From Zhengitettix transpicula (taxonomy: Eukaryota > Arthropoda > Insecta > Orthoptera > Tetrigidae): a stretch of DNA of 64,000 bases. Under the pieces are notes generated by a model that saw nothing but the letters and a program-made list of their open reading frames with translations, was not told the origin of the DNA and did no database searches. The translations under genes were made by a program, and so were the position numbers. The stretch covers positions 97,330,532-97,394,531 of the forward strand of contig CM073591.1 of the NCBI GenBank assembly GCA_037074705.1. Direction: 5' to 3'. Each line of letters starts with the position of its first letter. Position 1 is the stretch's first letter. Shown here in pieces: positions 34,881 to 47,300 of the stretch.

Positions 34881-35499
34881 AGGTTCAACACTCTGAGTTA
34901 CAACATGTGAGTTGGGAACGTGTCGAAAGGTAGGAATTGTTTAAAAGTAGAACAAATATTGATAATGCATGATTTTGGGCATGTGGTTCATGGAAATAAA
35001 TTTGGCTCAAACTTGAAATTGAAAGGTAAGGCTGAGATTTATTTATTCATCATGTAAATTGTCGGTTGTTCACTTACATGCACTTCAATTACTGTTCCTT
35101 AGCTTGAGAGCTTTCCTGGTCAACAATGCAAAAAGAAGTTTTTTTACCGTCCCATGGCAATATTCTTAACACTAACGACAGCTGATGAGTAAATTGACAG
35201 TAAAATATATTATTATCAAATTTAAATAATATCAACGTAATTAATGGATTTTTGTGACGACATGAATTAATGTGCCAATTATTTCAAACTTATTTTGCCG
35301 AAAGATAATTAAGTTATTAAAACAATCTCATTGTATATTCTGTTTATAATTGTAAATATAATTAGAAATCATAAAATTAATCTAGTACTTGATGATGTTG
35401 CAATTCTCAGGAAATTATGAAAGAGATCATTCTGGTTATAATCTTACAGTTAGTCTGCTTCGTTCATGGAAATAGTTTTCCGAAATATACGTGCTTCCA

Positions 35500-36560
35500 A
35501 ACAATGAGATCATTAACGACGATTCTTACATACGCAAAGTGTTGGATCGGCATGTATTAAAGGAGAATATATATTTTAGCCAAGTAAATGCAGTAAAGAA
35601 AAAACTTTTGCTGCAAAGATGAAGAGCCTCATCCACTGCATGGCTGGCGATATAGGGCTTCACCTGATGATATCGACGCAGTATGCGCTTTCATCTACAT
35701 GGGCGTCATTGCCGAAGACAATATTAATCCGTTGGCGGGAAACGTTCGCGAGATAGCCACATAGAAATGACCGTTCCCGGGAGACATAGACAACGTCAAT
35801 CGACTATTTGGCCTATTTAGCTTTCCTGGCCTTTGATCATAATGGCAAACATCAAGCTGGACGGGAAATTGGCGGCGACGCAACTAGAAAGGTTTCCTGA
35901 CGTCAGCTGGACCTTCTTCGATCCTGTTAAGTACTTGTCCAACAGGCAGCTAGACTATAGCTGAAGAATCGAGAGTTATTGTTCATTTCCACAGTCCTTG
36001 GTCGTCATGAAGAGAAATACTGCGACATCTACGACAAACTAAAATATTTTAGACAGATCAAGATCGTTCTGAGCTATTCAACTGTTCTGGAATCCGCATT
36101 CTAACAGAATCTTCCACCTACTTAATAGTATCGATAGGCACATATGCATAGACTTTGTCAAGCTAACTAAATTGTCGTGAGTTTGTGGAGTAATCTTCAC
36201 GAAACTATTCTGCTGCACAATAGACTTTACGCTGAACACTTTTTCCGCAACCCAAGACGATAATAACAAAACTTCTAGACTCTTACACGTAGCAAAGCGA
36301 AGATAGGAAATTTCCCCGTCCGTTGGAGACAGCTAAACTGTTCGTTCTATTACGTTTCCCACCAATGTCTGCCACCTATTTGCTAATTTTTATGTGAAAT
36401 GCTTCAGATAATCATGCTATGCTGAAGAGGGTCTTTGGCCCTACAGCGCCAAACGATTCAGGTGCTGGTATAAAAATAACATAATCACTGAAGTTTTCAA
36501 GCTATTGTACTCGTATCTTCGCTAAACAACGTCAAACACCGCTTGAGCAGCGTGTTTCAT
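35500..36560 (-). pseudogene. Decayed divergent ionotropic receptor
   Basis: All frames contain stops, but pieces in shifting frames follow the C-terminal half of a divergent insect IR in order. They are a VPAP-like pre-TM segment near 36,450; a TM3-like SWVAEKVFSVKSIVQQ near 36,220-36,270; the S2 strand VVDVAVFLF near 36,015-36,036; the FAIMIKGQES strand near 35,830; and a terminal MWLSRER near 35,750. The order and spacing suit an IR rather than a transposon. There is no intact start, pore or last membrane segment. It is on the same strand as the IR75-like gene but looks like a different, faster-evolving subfamily. Confidence 0.42.
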
Positions 36561-37204
36561 GATTTTTCGACCTAATACTGATTAACTGTTGTTCAATTGA
36601 ATACAACAGAGAACATTTTCGTGAGTTAATGAACCGCGTGGGACTTGTCTTGAAGATTGAAAGCGAATACAACGTCTGGCGTCCAGACGTATCCTGCACA
36701 TAGCATTAGCTCATCTATGTCGATCTGTTCTGTTCTTCTTCACCAATGACGGTCTCCGAGCGGCCAATACAAATAAACTCGGGATAATTTTTCTTGTACA
36801 GGTGCTGATACATGCACTTGACTGACGCGACAGATGAATATATCACATCGTTTATATCGCGTTGCATTGCTCGCTGAGGTATTAACAAGCACAGCACTGG
36901 TCGGTGTACCGTAGTCGAATATATTGGATATCAGCTTGTTCCTCACGTTGTGTCGTCATCAAAAGACTTCCTTCATGCACGGAAAGTTTGTGTTCAGTGC
37001 AACATAGGAAATTCGCGTCTTCATCATTGTGCCCAATAGTGTCTTGAAGTGTTCAATAGGGTCCGTACTTTCTACGCTGACGAACGGGTTTACTTATCTG
37101 AGATTCGTAGATTGCACCTTCTAGTAGTTTGATCAGCATATTTCTGTGATGCAGGAACAATGTCTACTCGAACTTCTAGCTTCAGCTTATGAGACGATTT
37201 CAAG

Positions 37205-37700
37205 TAACTGTGATAACTAACACCTTGGCGCTACAGCCAATGTAGGGCCTTGGCCTCTTTGACAATCGCAGCACAGTCTTGTCGATCCTTTGCTCCCTTC
37301 CTCCATCTTCTTACACCTATCTTTCGTAGATAAACCTCTACATCATCCAACCATCGTTTCCGAGGTCTCCCGTTACCTCTTCTGTCACCTGGATTTCCCC
37401 TGTAAACCTTCTTCACGGCTCTGTTCTCCGTCATTCGCTACACATGTCCCTGCCATCGTAACATTGTCTTGATTTCCGATGCCAGGTCAACATATCCATA
37501 TAATTCTTCCAATTTCTTATTTCTCCGTATTCTCCATTGTCCTTCCTCACTTACTGCTCTGAAGATATTTTTGAGTATTTACCTTTCCCATCTTCTATGG
37601 AGCTCCTCGTCAACCACAGTCATTTTCCATCTTTCTGATCCATACATTATCACTAGGTGACTGATTAAGTGATCATATATGCCGCCATTCGTGAACTTTA
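37205..37700 (-). pseudogene. RTE-like LINE C terminus
   Basis: The minus strand gives VMYGSERWKMT, ELHRRWERKILKNIFR, then TENRAVKKVYRGNP, RGNGRPRKRWLDDVEVYLRK and VRRWRKGAKDRQDCAAIVKE, ending AKALHWL with a stop at about 37,234. This is the well-known C-terminal tail of insect RTE/BovB-type LINEs. An in-frame stop and a truncated 5' end mark it as dead. Its terminal bases match the tail of the SINEs at 2.4 and 23.2 kb. Confidence 0.8.
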
Positions 37701-37782
37701 CGACAAACTAAAATTTTTTCGTCAGGATCGCATGAATATTCGCAATAATCTCTTGATAAATACAAACCAATAATACTCATCC

Positions 37783-37960
37783 TTCAATATATTGTTCTCG
37801 GAGTTCAACCGGGTTTTGCATAATTGTAGAACGCAACGTTTCGACGACTAAAAGCTCTGTCGTCTTCGCCTAGAAAATGACGACAGAGCTTTTAGTCGTC
37901 GAAACGTTGCGTTCTACAATTATGCAAAACCCGGTTGAACTCCGAGAACAATATATTGAA
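37783..37960. repeat. Perfect 82-bp inverted repeat
   Basis: The arms 37783-37864 and 37879-37960 are exact reverse complements around a 14-base loop (ttcgcctagaaaat). Each arm includes GACGACAGAGCTTTTAGTCG then TCGAAACGTTGCG, itself a small stem (GACGAC/GTCGTC) followed by GAAAC. It lies just past the 5' end of the RTE-like LINE remnant. Confidence 0.95.
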
Positions 37961-38382
37961 CAACTGTACCGGGAAAAGGCTTCAATCTTTGTTAATACTC
38001 ATTCTGATGGCGAATAATTTCCGCATGTCTCTAACTGTATCTTTGATTTTTGTAAAGATCAGTGTCTCACAAATAGATGGAAGCGGCTTTCCATTTCGAT
38101 GTCATGTGTTTCCCGGAACCGTAAACATGTACTCGCAATCTCGACATAATTGTAATCTGTTGCCTAACAGCAACAACTTAATGAAAGCTTTCTCTCGTAG
38201 AGTTAAACACAAACATGTTGTTTTCATAGTCAGGATACGAAAAAACACTACGAAGCCAGAGGACGATTCTTCGAGTGAGACCAGCTGGACAGATCCATTA
38301 TCACAGTACCTCGCTTCAGGTCGCATTCGTAGGACATTTCACCTACATAATTCGGTTCAATAACTGATAACTGTGTGACGTC

Positions 38383-38473
38383 CGCATCCCCCCTTTCAAA
38401 TCCCTTCCTATGCTATTAAAGGGGAGTTGCCCAATGTGGATCACCCTCATGTAGCCTGTTGCCCTAAAAAAAA
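38383..38473 (+). mobile_element. Hairpin-headed retroposon, copy 5, 3' end only
   Basis: The fragment runs from GCATCCCCCCTTTC to the end of the family, GTTGCCCT followed by A9. It is severely 5' truncated. Confidence 0.8.
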
Positions 38474-38782
38474 AGAAGCTACCAACCGACGAGACTAAAT
38501 TTATGTTAGATAACTCATGGCTGCTGCAAGTGATATTTTAATCAGGGCAAGTATTATTAATTGAAGAGACGTGATCAAGTATCGCAACTAAGTTGGATGT
38601 CAGATTGGAGATCTATTCATTTCAGTTAAAAATTTGATAGTAATATATCTATATATCATCTTTAAATGGTAAGTCACAAATATTTTTAATTTATTTCAGA
38701 GAATGCTGAAATTTATTTTCGAATTCTTGTATAAATTTATAGTAATGTTACATATAGGATTACGCTTTTATACTGAAATTCA

Positions 38783-39335
38783 TTTATTTATTTTATTTAT
38801 TTTTTTAGGGCAACAGGCTACATGAGGGTGATCCACATTGGGCAACTCCCCTTTAATAGCATAGGAAGGGATTGAAAGGGGGGATGCGGAAGGGTAGAGG
38901 AAGGTAGCCAAGGGTTAACTAGGGCCCCCGGGCTATGGTTTAAGGATCCTACCCGGCATTCGCCTAAAGAAATGCAGGGAAAACCACAGAAAAACCTGCA
39001 TCGGGTAGGTCGGGCATTTGGTACTTGTCCCACGTCCTTCCGATGACGGGAGAGGGGTTTGCTGTGGGGACGCAGCTTACCCCTCGCCATGCCTTGGCCA
39101 GTTTAGGAGGCAGCTGGCCGACTATTCCAATAGGAATAGCGGACAACTCTTGCCGTATGCCCAAGGTCTGCGACCCCGGAACATACACCTCTCAAAACAG
39201 ACCGAGGTGCCTCGGCATGTGGGAACCTTAGTTCAAAAAAGCCAGAGAGATGTGAGAGCATCCCCAAAGGTAGCCCCCGCCAGAGCTCTCTGGGAAGGTT
39301 CACCTGCGAGAAATCCTCTCGCAGGCTTTTTCCGG
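38783..39335 (-). mobile_element. Hairpin-headed poly(A) retroposon, copy 6
   Basis: This is a full-length copy with a perfect 14-bp duplication tatactgaaattca at 38769-38782 and 39336-39349. The 5' hairpin lies at 39,303-39,325. It is head to head with the next copy, with about 25 bases between them. Confidence 0.87.
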
Positions 39336-39360
39336 TATACTGAAATTCAAAATATAGATT

Positions 39361-39871
39361 GCATTTCTCTAGCAGGCAGAACCTTTTAGGAGAGATACGA
39401 AGGGGCTACCTTTGGATATGCCTTTTCCTCTCCGTTTTTGAACTAAGGTTCCCACAAGCCGAGGCACCTCTGCCTGTTTTGAGAGGTGTATGTTCCGGGG
39501 TCTCAGACCTTGGGCATACTGTAAGAGTTGTCCGCTATTCCCATTGGAATAGTCGGCCAGCTGCCTCCTAAACTGGTCGAGGCACGGAGAAGTGAATGCT
39601 GCGTTCCCACAGCAAACTCTTTTCCCGCTATCGGAAGGGCGTGGGACAAGTACCCAATGCCCGACTTACCCGATGCAGATTTTTCTAAGGTTTTCCCTGC
39701 ATTTCTTTAGGCGAATGCCGGGTAGGATCCTTAAAATATAGCCCGGGGGCCTTAGTAACCTTGGCTACCTTCCTCTACCCTTCCGCATCCCCCCTTTCAA
39801 ATCCCTTCCTATGCTATTAAAGGGGAGTTGCCCAATGTGGATCACCCTCATGTAGCCTGTTGCCCTAAAAA
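39361..39871 (+). mobile_element. Hairpin-headed poly(A) retroposon, copy 7
   Basis: The copy ends in GTTGCCCT and A7 and begins near the CTAGCAGGCAG remnant of the hairpin. It carries the CTTCG/GGAGAG 5' module like copy 1, unlike its inverted partner. No clear duplication was seen. Confidence 0.82.
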
Positions 39872-40099
39872 AAGCCATTATTTTATGGTTCCATAATGAG
39901 AATAAAAACTAGAGAAACCAATACAAAGTGTAGAAGAAAAAGTGTGTAGACTGGATATATATATATATAGGGTAGTCTGCGTTGTGGTCACTCTTCTCCT
40001 ATAGCATAGGAATAGGGGGCTGAATGGGGCATGCGTACCGACATTGCAGATAATGTATGTAAGGTTATGCAATACTGGCAGGAAGCATAGTTTAATGGC

Positions 40100-40420
40100 T
40101 GTAACTTTGGTTGGGCGTTATGAGTGTTTCTTTGTAAACAGTCGATGAGAGGATGAAGGGGACGCAGCTAGCATTCATCGAATGGAAAATGATGTATTTT
40201 ACATTGGACCAGGATTTTTTTAGTTGTGATGAACAGTTGGAGACGGCGCCGCCATAATGAAGGCCGTAGCTCCGGGGGGAGACAGCTATTGCCAGGGTCG
40301 GCCATTGCGTGTCTCTTCATTACGTCGACGCGACGCGCCCATCTCAGGGGACCAACACAGGTAACGAACGGCCAGTGCAGCTCAATTCCTCACCTCACAA
40401 TACAACCTTACCATGGGATC
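40100..40420. other. Unclassified GC-rich block next to a LINE fragment
   Basis: A stretch with GAGACGGCGCCGCC and CGTCGACGCGACGCGCCC lies just upstream of the LINE fragment at 40.67 kb. It may be part of the same insertion or an older repeat. At 39,968-40,030 there is a weak match to the 3' end of the hairpin-headed retroposon. Confidence 0.3.
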
Positions 40421-40669
40421 AAGAGAGAGAGCAATTTACTCAACAAACGCTATATTTTCCTAAATGTTATAGGTACGCCATCCAATATCCTTCCAATTGA
40501 AATAATGGTTTTAGGAAGGAGTTACCTCGCTTTTAGCAAGTAAATTACATCAAATGACGCTATATGGTATTAGTGTTTGTGTTAAGAATCGCATACCGAC
40601 ATACGTCACACACATAACTGCACATGAAGTCTCGAACGTATATGCAATTCATTTAATTGTTTAATTTAT

Positions 40670-41215
40670 TTAGTTTCCTCGTAGCATACACGGGAAACAA
40701 AGCGTGAAAATACTTACTGGACAAGATCGAAAATCCAACATACATTGGCAGAGGCGATCACAAATTTACAATCAAAACGAGACAGCAAAAAACTGACGTA
40801 GGTAAATTCTTATTCCTATTCAGATCGATAGGTGATGAGAACAATTATTCTGCAGCAGTGTTTGAGGATAATATTCCAATAAGTAGGTTTAAGAATAATC
40901 AAAATATATTAGTGAAGTGTATTTTTATTATTATTTTCTCTATAAAAATAACTTTATTTACCTTGACTGAAGTGTTGAAAGTATGGAGAATGAGAATAAA
41001 AAATAGAGAAATCAGTACTCAGTGTAGAAGAAGAATATAGGGTAATCCGCCTAATGGAATTTTAAGAACAAATTTATAAGACTTTTTTTTCTTCTTTCAA
41101 AATTGTTTTTTTATTTTTTATACCCATTTATATATTTGCTTTAAATTGCCACCGTGATCGATCCCAATCGCAGATAATGAATTAAATACTTGCATGTATA
41201 TGGATCTTTGTCAAT
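40670..41215 (+). pseudogene. LINE C-terminal fragment, family D
   Basis: It translates with breaks to NPTYIGRGDHKFTIKTR, TDVGKFLFLFRSIGDENN and AVFEDNIPISRFKNN, the basic tail and 'SFxNRxIxxWNxLP' end of an insect LINE RT. Its 3' UTR (GCCACCGTGATCGATCCCA) is shared with the inverted copy at 42.1-42.8 kb. Confidence 0.72.
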
Positions 41216-42124
41216 TTATATTATTGCGATTACAGACACTTGGCGTATCCCGTTTAAAAGAGAAAGTTTGAAAGTTTGAGGTTCATTAATTAATTTTATT
41301 GCGCTTGGGATGTGTTAAATTAAACATGAAACAAAAGAAATTTTCAAAATTTAATTTGATAATAAAGAAAAATACAATGTAACATCAAACATTTACGCTT
41401 TAATTAACTTTGCTCTCAGAAATTCTAAATTACTAAAAACTCTCTTTCTCAGGGAAGTTTTGAACTTATTACCATGGCCGTAACTGAAAACATCTATCAG
41501 TTGTTTCATTTAAGTCACTTGTTGGAATGTGACCTTGCTATTTGTTTAACAGTAATTCTTGAAATTTTATCGGATTTCCATTGTCCGCTGTCCATTTTCC
41601 GCGAGTCGTACAGGTTAAGACAGGATCTGAGCCAGTCAGTGTCGATTTTATCGTTAAATAATAAACCCCTAATAGGTTCCAATAAATCCCCTCCAACGAA
41701 ATATTTCAAAACACAATTTAACTCCCTCATCTTCCTCACGCGTCGTGCTACCTTTGTGTCATACTAAACTGTGATTCTATTTTACAGGATTAATTTACTA
41801 AACCACAGCTTTAAATCACTCAATTCCTATCTCTCAACTCTCGATAACTCTGTCTAATTTATTCTTATTTGCGTCTTATTTTCTTAAAAAAATTCTTCGT
41901 CGACATCGATCCACAATCAACCTAACGGACCTATCCCTTTTTTTATATTTTTCTCTGGTCACCTCCCTAAGGGATTTCAACTTTCTAAGTAGATGGACTC
42001 TTCGACGCCCGTTTCACGACTCCGAAAAAGAAAATTCCCATCTATTGATTATGTTGCCCATCCGAACAATACATAAATAATATCGGCGTAGTGTACATAG
42101 AAGGAATAAATAAATTGGGGGAAG

Positions 42125-42765
42125 GTTATTAACTTATTTTATATGTATGTGTATTATTAGCTGCGAATGGGATCGATCGCGGTGGCAGATTAAAAATATA
42201 AACAATAGTATTACAAATAAAAAATTAACCCAATTTGCAAAAAAAGTCTGAAAAGTTTGTCCTGGAATTTTTTGCCACACTTTATTGTTATTTTCAGATA
42301 GAAAATAATAATAAAAATACTCTTCTTTAATCTTACATTATTGTTAAACCTGTTTATTGGAAGATTCCCCTCAAACACTGCTGTTGGTAAATTGTTCCAA
42401 TCGCCTATAAATCTGTTTAGGAATGTGAATTTCCCTACGTCTGTTTTTTTTTGCGGTCTCGTTTTGATTTTAAACTTGTGATCACCTCTGCGTATGTAAG
42501 TTGGGTTTTTGATATAGCGTATGTATTCCACGCTTTGTTTCCCGTGTAAGATTCAAATAGAGCGCAGAGTCTATCTTTCTTCTGTCTAGTTGCCAAAGAT
42601 TCCCACTCTAATTTTCTCTACCTTTTATCGCCCGTGAGCAGGTCTCCGTATTACAATTTTGCTGCCCCTCTAAAGTTTCTCTAGGCCTTTTATGTAGTAT
42701 TTTCTATAAGGATCCTAACAACTTGCATTATACATTAGTGTAGAACGAACCAGAGATTTCTTTCG
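42125..42765 (-). pseudogene. LINE C-terminal fragment, family D, inverted copy
   Basis: The minus-strand frame 42,531-42,211 reads NPTYIRRGDHKFKIKTR, TDVGKFTFLNRFIGDWNNLP and AVFEGNLPINRFNNN. Further upstream, broken pieces such as SLVRSTLMYNAS continue the RT to about 42,765. It is tail to tail with the copy at 40.7-41.2 kb. Confidence 0.78.
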
Positions 42766-43869
42766 ATTTACCGGTCCCCTTTTTTATTCTCATTACTAAA
42801 TGTAAAAAATTCCAGACTTTTCGAGACTTTTCGAGACGCATAATTTACTTGTTCTTCCCATTCTATGTTCTTACAACCCTAATTTATTTTAGCAATGTAT
42901 ATTCTCGATACCGATAAATTGCACGGAACTCAGGTAGCGAAGAAAATCCAAACCGCCAACAGCAGCCATCCTCTGCACAACATACGGCCCTCCAACGCCC
43001 ACTATGCGTTCCGCGAAGACTTTGGTGGTAATAATCCCGCGCGTATGTATTCTCATCCAACAGAACTTACTAATCACCATCTGAAAGAACTTGCTCGTAA
43101 TATTCTTGTGATTGTCTAAAGAGCACGTGGCGCTACTGTACTATTCATTCTAAAACCGTCGTTGCAACTAATTTCGAGATACAGACGTTGGACAGCTCTA
43201 TGGAAAGATATTTTCAAAGTTTTTTAGTCGATCACCCTGCAGAATTTCTACATAAATCAGGGGCGTGAGAATCTTTACGAAGTTGAACTAAAAACGTTTA
43301 GTGTATTTGGAACCACATATATGCGAACAGACATTTTCAATTATAAACAATAACAATTCAAGCAACGCTCATGTTTAAGTGATGACTATTCGTAAGAAAT
43401 ATTAAGAACAGCTATTTTCTATATATCACCTGAATACGACAAACTTGTTAAATAAAATACTATGTGTAACATTCAATTTATTTTATAAGTAAAAAAAATT
43501 CTTTATTATTATTATTATTTTCTTACTATACCACCACCACCCCTTCCCACCCTCACCCCGTCCTATCTTCTTTCAGCCTGCACAAGCTTTTCATAAAGTA
43601 TTACGGCCCTGCCTTACATTTTGATTTTTGCAGGTCCGCTTTAAGGGTACCAGAAATTATAAACATCTAGCAGAAATAATATGGTTACAAGATTTTAGCA
43701 CGTTCTGATAATATTCGTCGCCAACTTGGTGCCGTGAAGAACGTGAGTATCTAGGGATATGAAAGTAGTTATTTAAACTAAGGGGAAGTGGCTAACAAGA
43801 ATATTGAGATTTGTGAGGGGGCAAAGATTATATTCTCATTGACGCGCTTCATCCATATTTCAAGCGGAG

Positions 43870-44080
43870 TGCATAGCGGTTTTTTAGAAGTTGGGGAGTT
43901 GGGTAGTTATAGAGGAGAGGTGAAGTTATTCAGTAGACATGAATTTAGTAGTTGTGAAGCTAAGCAGTAGTCGTCAAGTTAATCAGAAGTCGTGAAGTAA
44001 ATAATTGGTGTGCTGTTAAGTAGTCGTGAAGCTATTTAGTAGTTTAGAAGTTATTTAGAAATATTGAAGTTGGAGAGCGG
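43870..44080. repeat. Degenerate tandem repeat, GTAGTCGTGAAG type
   Basis: A unit of about 20-25 bases resembling AGTAGTCGTGAAGTTAATT recurs roughly eight times with much drift. It ends just before a GC-rich block (44,140-44,280) and an AATAAA-poor AT stretch. The setting could be an LTR or leader remnant, but I found no protein. Confidence 0.5.
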
Positions 44081-44947
44081 TTAAGTGGCGATTGATGAGA
44101 AACAGTTTAGTTGAGAGTTATAAGAGAAATATGAATGAAACGAGCCCGGGATTCCGGCCCAAGACTGTACCACTCTCTTCCTGGAACGAGGAAACATCAG
44201 ACGCGACATTTCTGCTTTGCGCTACCTGATTCCCCAGATCCGACTAGCCTGCGAGGTATCGTAATGACCGGTAAACTATTGAAACAAGAAGTCCTACCTG
44301 GGTAATAATGATTTATTTTGTTATTAAAATATACTCTATTAACGGTTGTACTATTTAATATTTCCTGCCTATTATTAAAAATGTAATTTTTAATAAATAT
44401 TTAATAAGTAGTTAAATTTCAATATTGTAGCTTCTGATGAAGAGATAAAGTAAAAAATAATCTTTAACAGGAATAAAACATTATATCAGATATGTAGTAC
44501 TCCTGTATGACACTTGCTCACACGTTGTATTGCCTCTGCAAACAGACATAGTTCAATCTGTATTAGAAACTTATAGTTCAGTACAGCAGAGACTCAATAA
44601 TTGGTCTTGTTATCGGTTTGATAAAATCACTTAAGGGTTGGGCGCTGTGCAAAAAAAGTGTATTTTACTCCACACGTATTGTAAAGAATTATTTTTGTGG
44701 GCTGGGTTTTTACGTTAAATCAAAAATTATATTGACCATATAAGTTTATTTCAGTTAAGCATGAAAAACTCTTATCTCAGGCACCTATGGTTTTTATATA
44801 GAAGAGATCTGCTGCCCGTACCAAATACGTACTGCTATTCTGTGTTGTGTTGCTTGCTGTAGCTCTCGTACCGACGTCTCCGTATCTCACAGCCGGCAGA
44901 ACGGGTTAACTGCAGTGATGACTTTATTCAGGACCATTGCAAGGCGT

Positions 44948-45030
44948 CGACTCAGGGGTTGACCAGTGGCTAAGGCGTCGGCCTCCGTGATTGATTGCTG
45001 GCAAGCCGTCGTACTAAATTGTGTGGCTTC
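44948..45030 (+). mobile_element. SINE remnant, third family, copy 2
   Basis: CTCAGGGGTTGACCAGTGGC, TAAGGCGTCGGCCTC and TTGCTGGCAAGCC match the remnant at 1.4-1.5 kb. The B box has decayed. Confidence 0.5.
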
Positions 45031-46942
45031 GATGAACTCTTCACTAACAAATTGTGCCCCTTTCTCACGACAATTCTGCCTCGGACTATATCAGAGACAA
45101 CTTGGAAAAGTTTAGAGCAGAACTCATGAGATTTGTAGATCGGTGACACTTAAAACGTATACACGTAACGCAATACGGAGCCTCTCATAATCACATCCAC
45201 CAGCTGCGGTGAGCGCAGAACAATTATCCCAGTTTCAAAAGCTTATCTCCGTTTCCTCCATTATAGCCTCAAATTCTTTTACTTTTTTTTCATTATTAGA
45301 AAACTTCGTCGACATGTCAGTTTCACTGATTCTTCCATTGTCACAAGATTTATAGCACGGAGCTGCAGTTCCGTACTCAACAATGGTCAACTATTCTGTC
45401 ATGTTGAGGCCAAACATCGAGACAGGACACGAAAATTACTTGGATGGAAATATTTATCTCCTCCACCCCCACGCACGTGCACGATTTCTCCAAACCACAG
45501 CAAACAATACTTCCGAGACAAAGCAAAACTAAACCAAAATACACGCGTTACAGTATAATACACAAATAATACCTTATCTCTTTAGTCAATTATCTTGTAT
45601 TCAAATGGACAAATCAGTGTAAGGTGATTTGAGAAGTGGGCAGAGCTTTATAAAACATGAGATGGATATTTATTGGTTTTCTTATTAATTATTCTGCTTT
45701 CTAACTCATTTACTTATGTACTATAGTTATATAATACAACAGTACTGATCTTCGAATTATATTCCAAGAAATACCGACTAAAGTAAAAATGAAGCGGCTT
45801 TACGGATACGCGAACTTTTTGTCGTAACACACACAATACTCATAAAGCTGTTTTCATTTTTCGTGGAATGGAGGACTAGGGCAGAAACAAATTTTTCATT
45901 GTAACTCATATCGTCTTCAGATGAGGCAATGGAACATACGAACAATACGTACTCATTATTAATTCTCCGATTGTCACCAAAATGAAAATTTACAGACGCA
46001 TCATTAACAGATCTGAAAGTACGAGTTTCAGTTTGCGAGCCAAATTTTTGCTAGGGCATTATCAATGACAAAGTTTCGAACTCTCATTTTCATATATATT
46101 GTAGTCCTAAATTTTATTTTCATTTTCATTTGATATAAAACTAAACATAACTCAAAGATAACAGGGTTTGAGAAGAACTTGATTTAAATTAAGCAAAAAA
46201 ATATGTTATATCCCTGGTAACGAATAAAACGTTAGCACAAATGTGTAAGATTAATTACGCGCCGTCACTCTGCGGTATGCAATTAAATCAGATTAAAAAC
46301 ATATACTTACTTTAATGAAGATATTGTCATAAACTTCGAGTTCGGTTATTCATGCCACGATAACAAAGTACTTCGAAAATAATTGTTTTTGCCGAGAGCG
46401 TTATAAAAGAAAATTTATCACCCTAATTACGAGCACGTTACACACAATTAATTATTGAGAAGTTTCCGCGTGCAGAATCCCAGCTATATGCAAAATATTT
46501 GGGAATGCTTTTAGCTTGATACAGCATTTATTTTAAGTATCACTACACTTATGTCATTGAAAATAAATTGAGTTCTATTTCCTTAAAATCCAAATTGTTA
46601 AAAAAAATATTATGTTCTTATCCAGTCTTATATTATATAAAAAATTCATGTATATTGCATGGGTTGTGTTAGGAGCTTTCGATTAATGACGTTTTCATCT
46701 GGAAACTTACAAATACATTTCACGCCACAGTACCGAATTTAATTTTTTTTAAAATAGTAATGAAATCATTGTCAAAAAAGTTGATTACACCTTATTTTCT
46801 GAACAATAAAGTTCGGGCATTGTGTTTTACCCATCGTGAATTAAAAATTACTGTTAAATTGGTTTAATTTTATTATAGGACACTGTTGTAAGAAATTAAT
46901 GTTATTTTTATCCGAGTTTTTTTGTTACTTATGTATTTATTA

Positions 46943-46972
<30 letters not shown>

Positions 46973-46976
<4 letters not shown>

Positions 46977-47300
46977 AATGACCGCCAATATATGTCTAAT
47001 GAAAGGTTTTTCTAAATTATTCAATATTGGTTTTAATAGCTTAATATTATGGCCAGGGTATTGTAGGCAACAGTCAGCATTGTATAATAATGTGGAGTGT
47101 TTCGAGAGTATTATTGTCGGTGGTATGTAATATTGAAAGCTTTGAAAAAATGTACCGTGTCCGATGTGAGTTGACCGGGTAAAGATAGCTTCATTCTGTG
47201 TGCGTGGCAGTCAAACTCTGAGGAGTGATTATTATGATTGCTTGCATATCCTGCTAATGAGTCTGCATGTAAAAGTCGAGTTGTAAAAGATAGATTATCA
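46973..47300 (-). pseudogene. Very decayed LINE remnant, RNase H end
   Basis: Minus-strand fragments read HADSLAGYAS (like the end of an RNase H domain) near 47,240-47,270, a TRSTHIGHGTFF stretch near 47,155-47,190, and a cysteine/histidine segment near 47,060-47,110. This order fits the C terminus of an RNase H-bearing LINE. The low-coordinate end runs into TCATTACA and (TA)n. Confidence 0.33.

Larger units (their letters stand above)
43140..46940. other. Intergenic, mostly featureless
   Basis: Apart from the degenerate tandem repeat and the SINE remnant I see only AT-rich sequence and an (ATT)n run near 43,500. Confidence 0.5.

Noticed and set aside
39018..39389. Long open frames inside the hairpin-headed retroposons, up to 123 codons
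   Set aside because: All three frames on both strands are open because the sequence is GC-rich. The frames are broken differently in other copies and show no protein motif.
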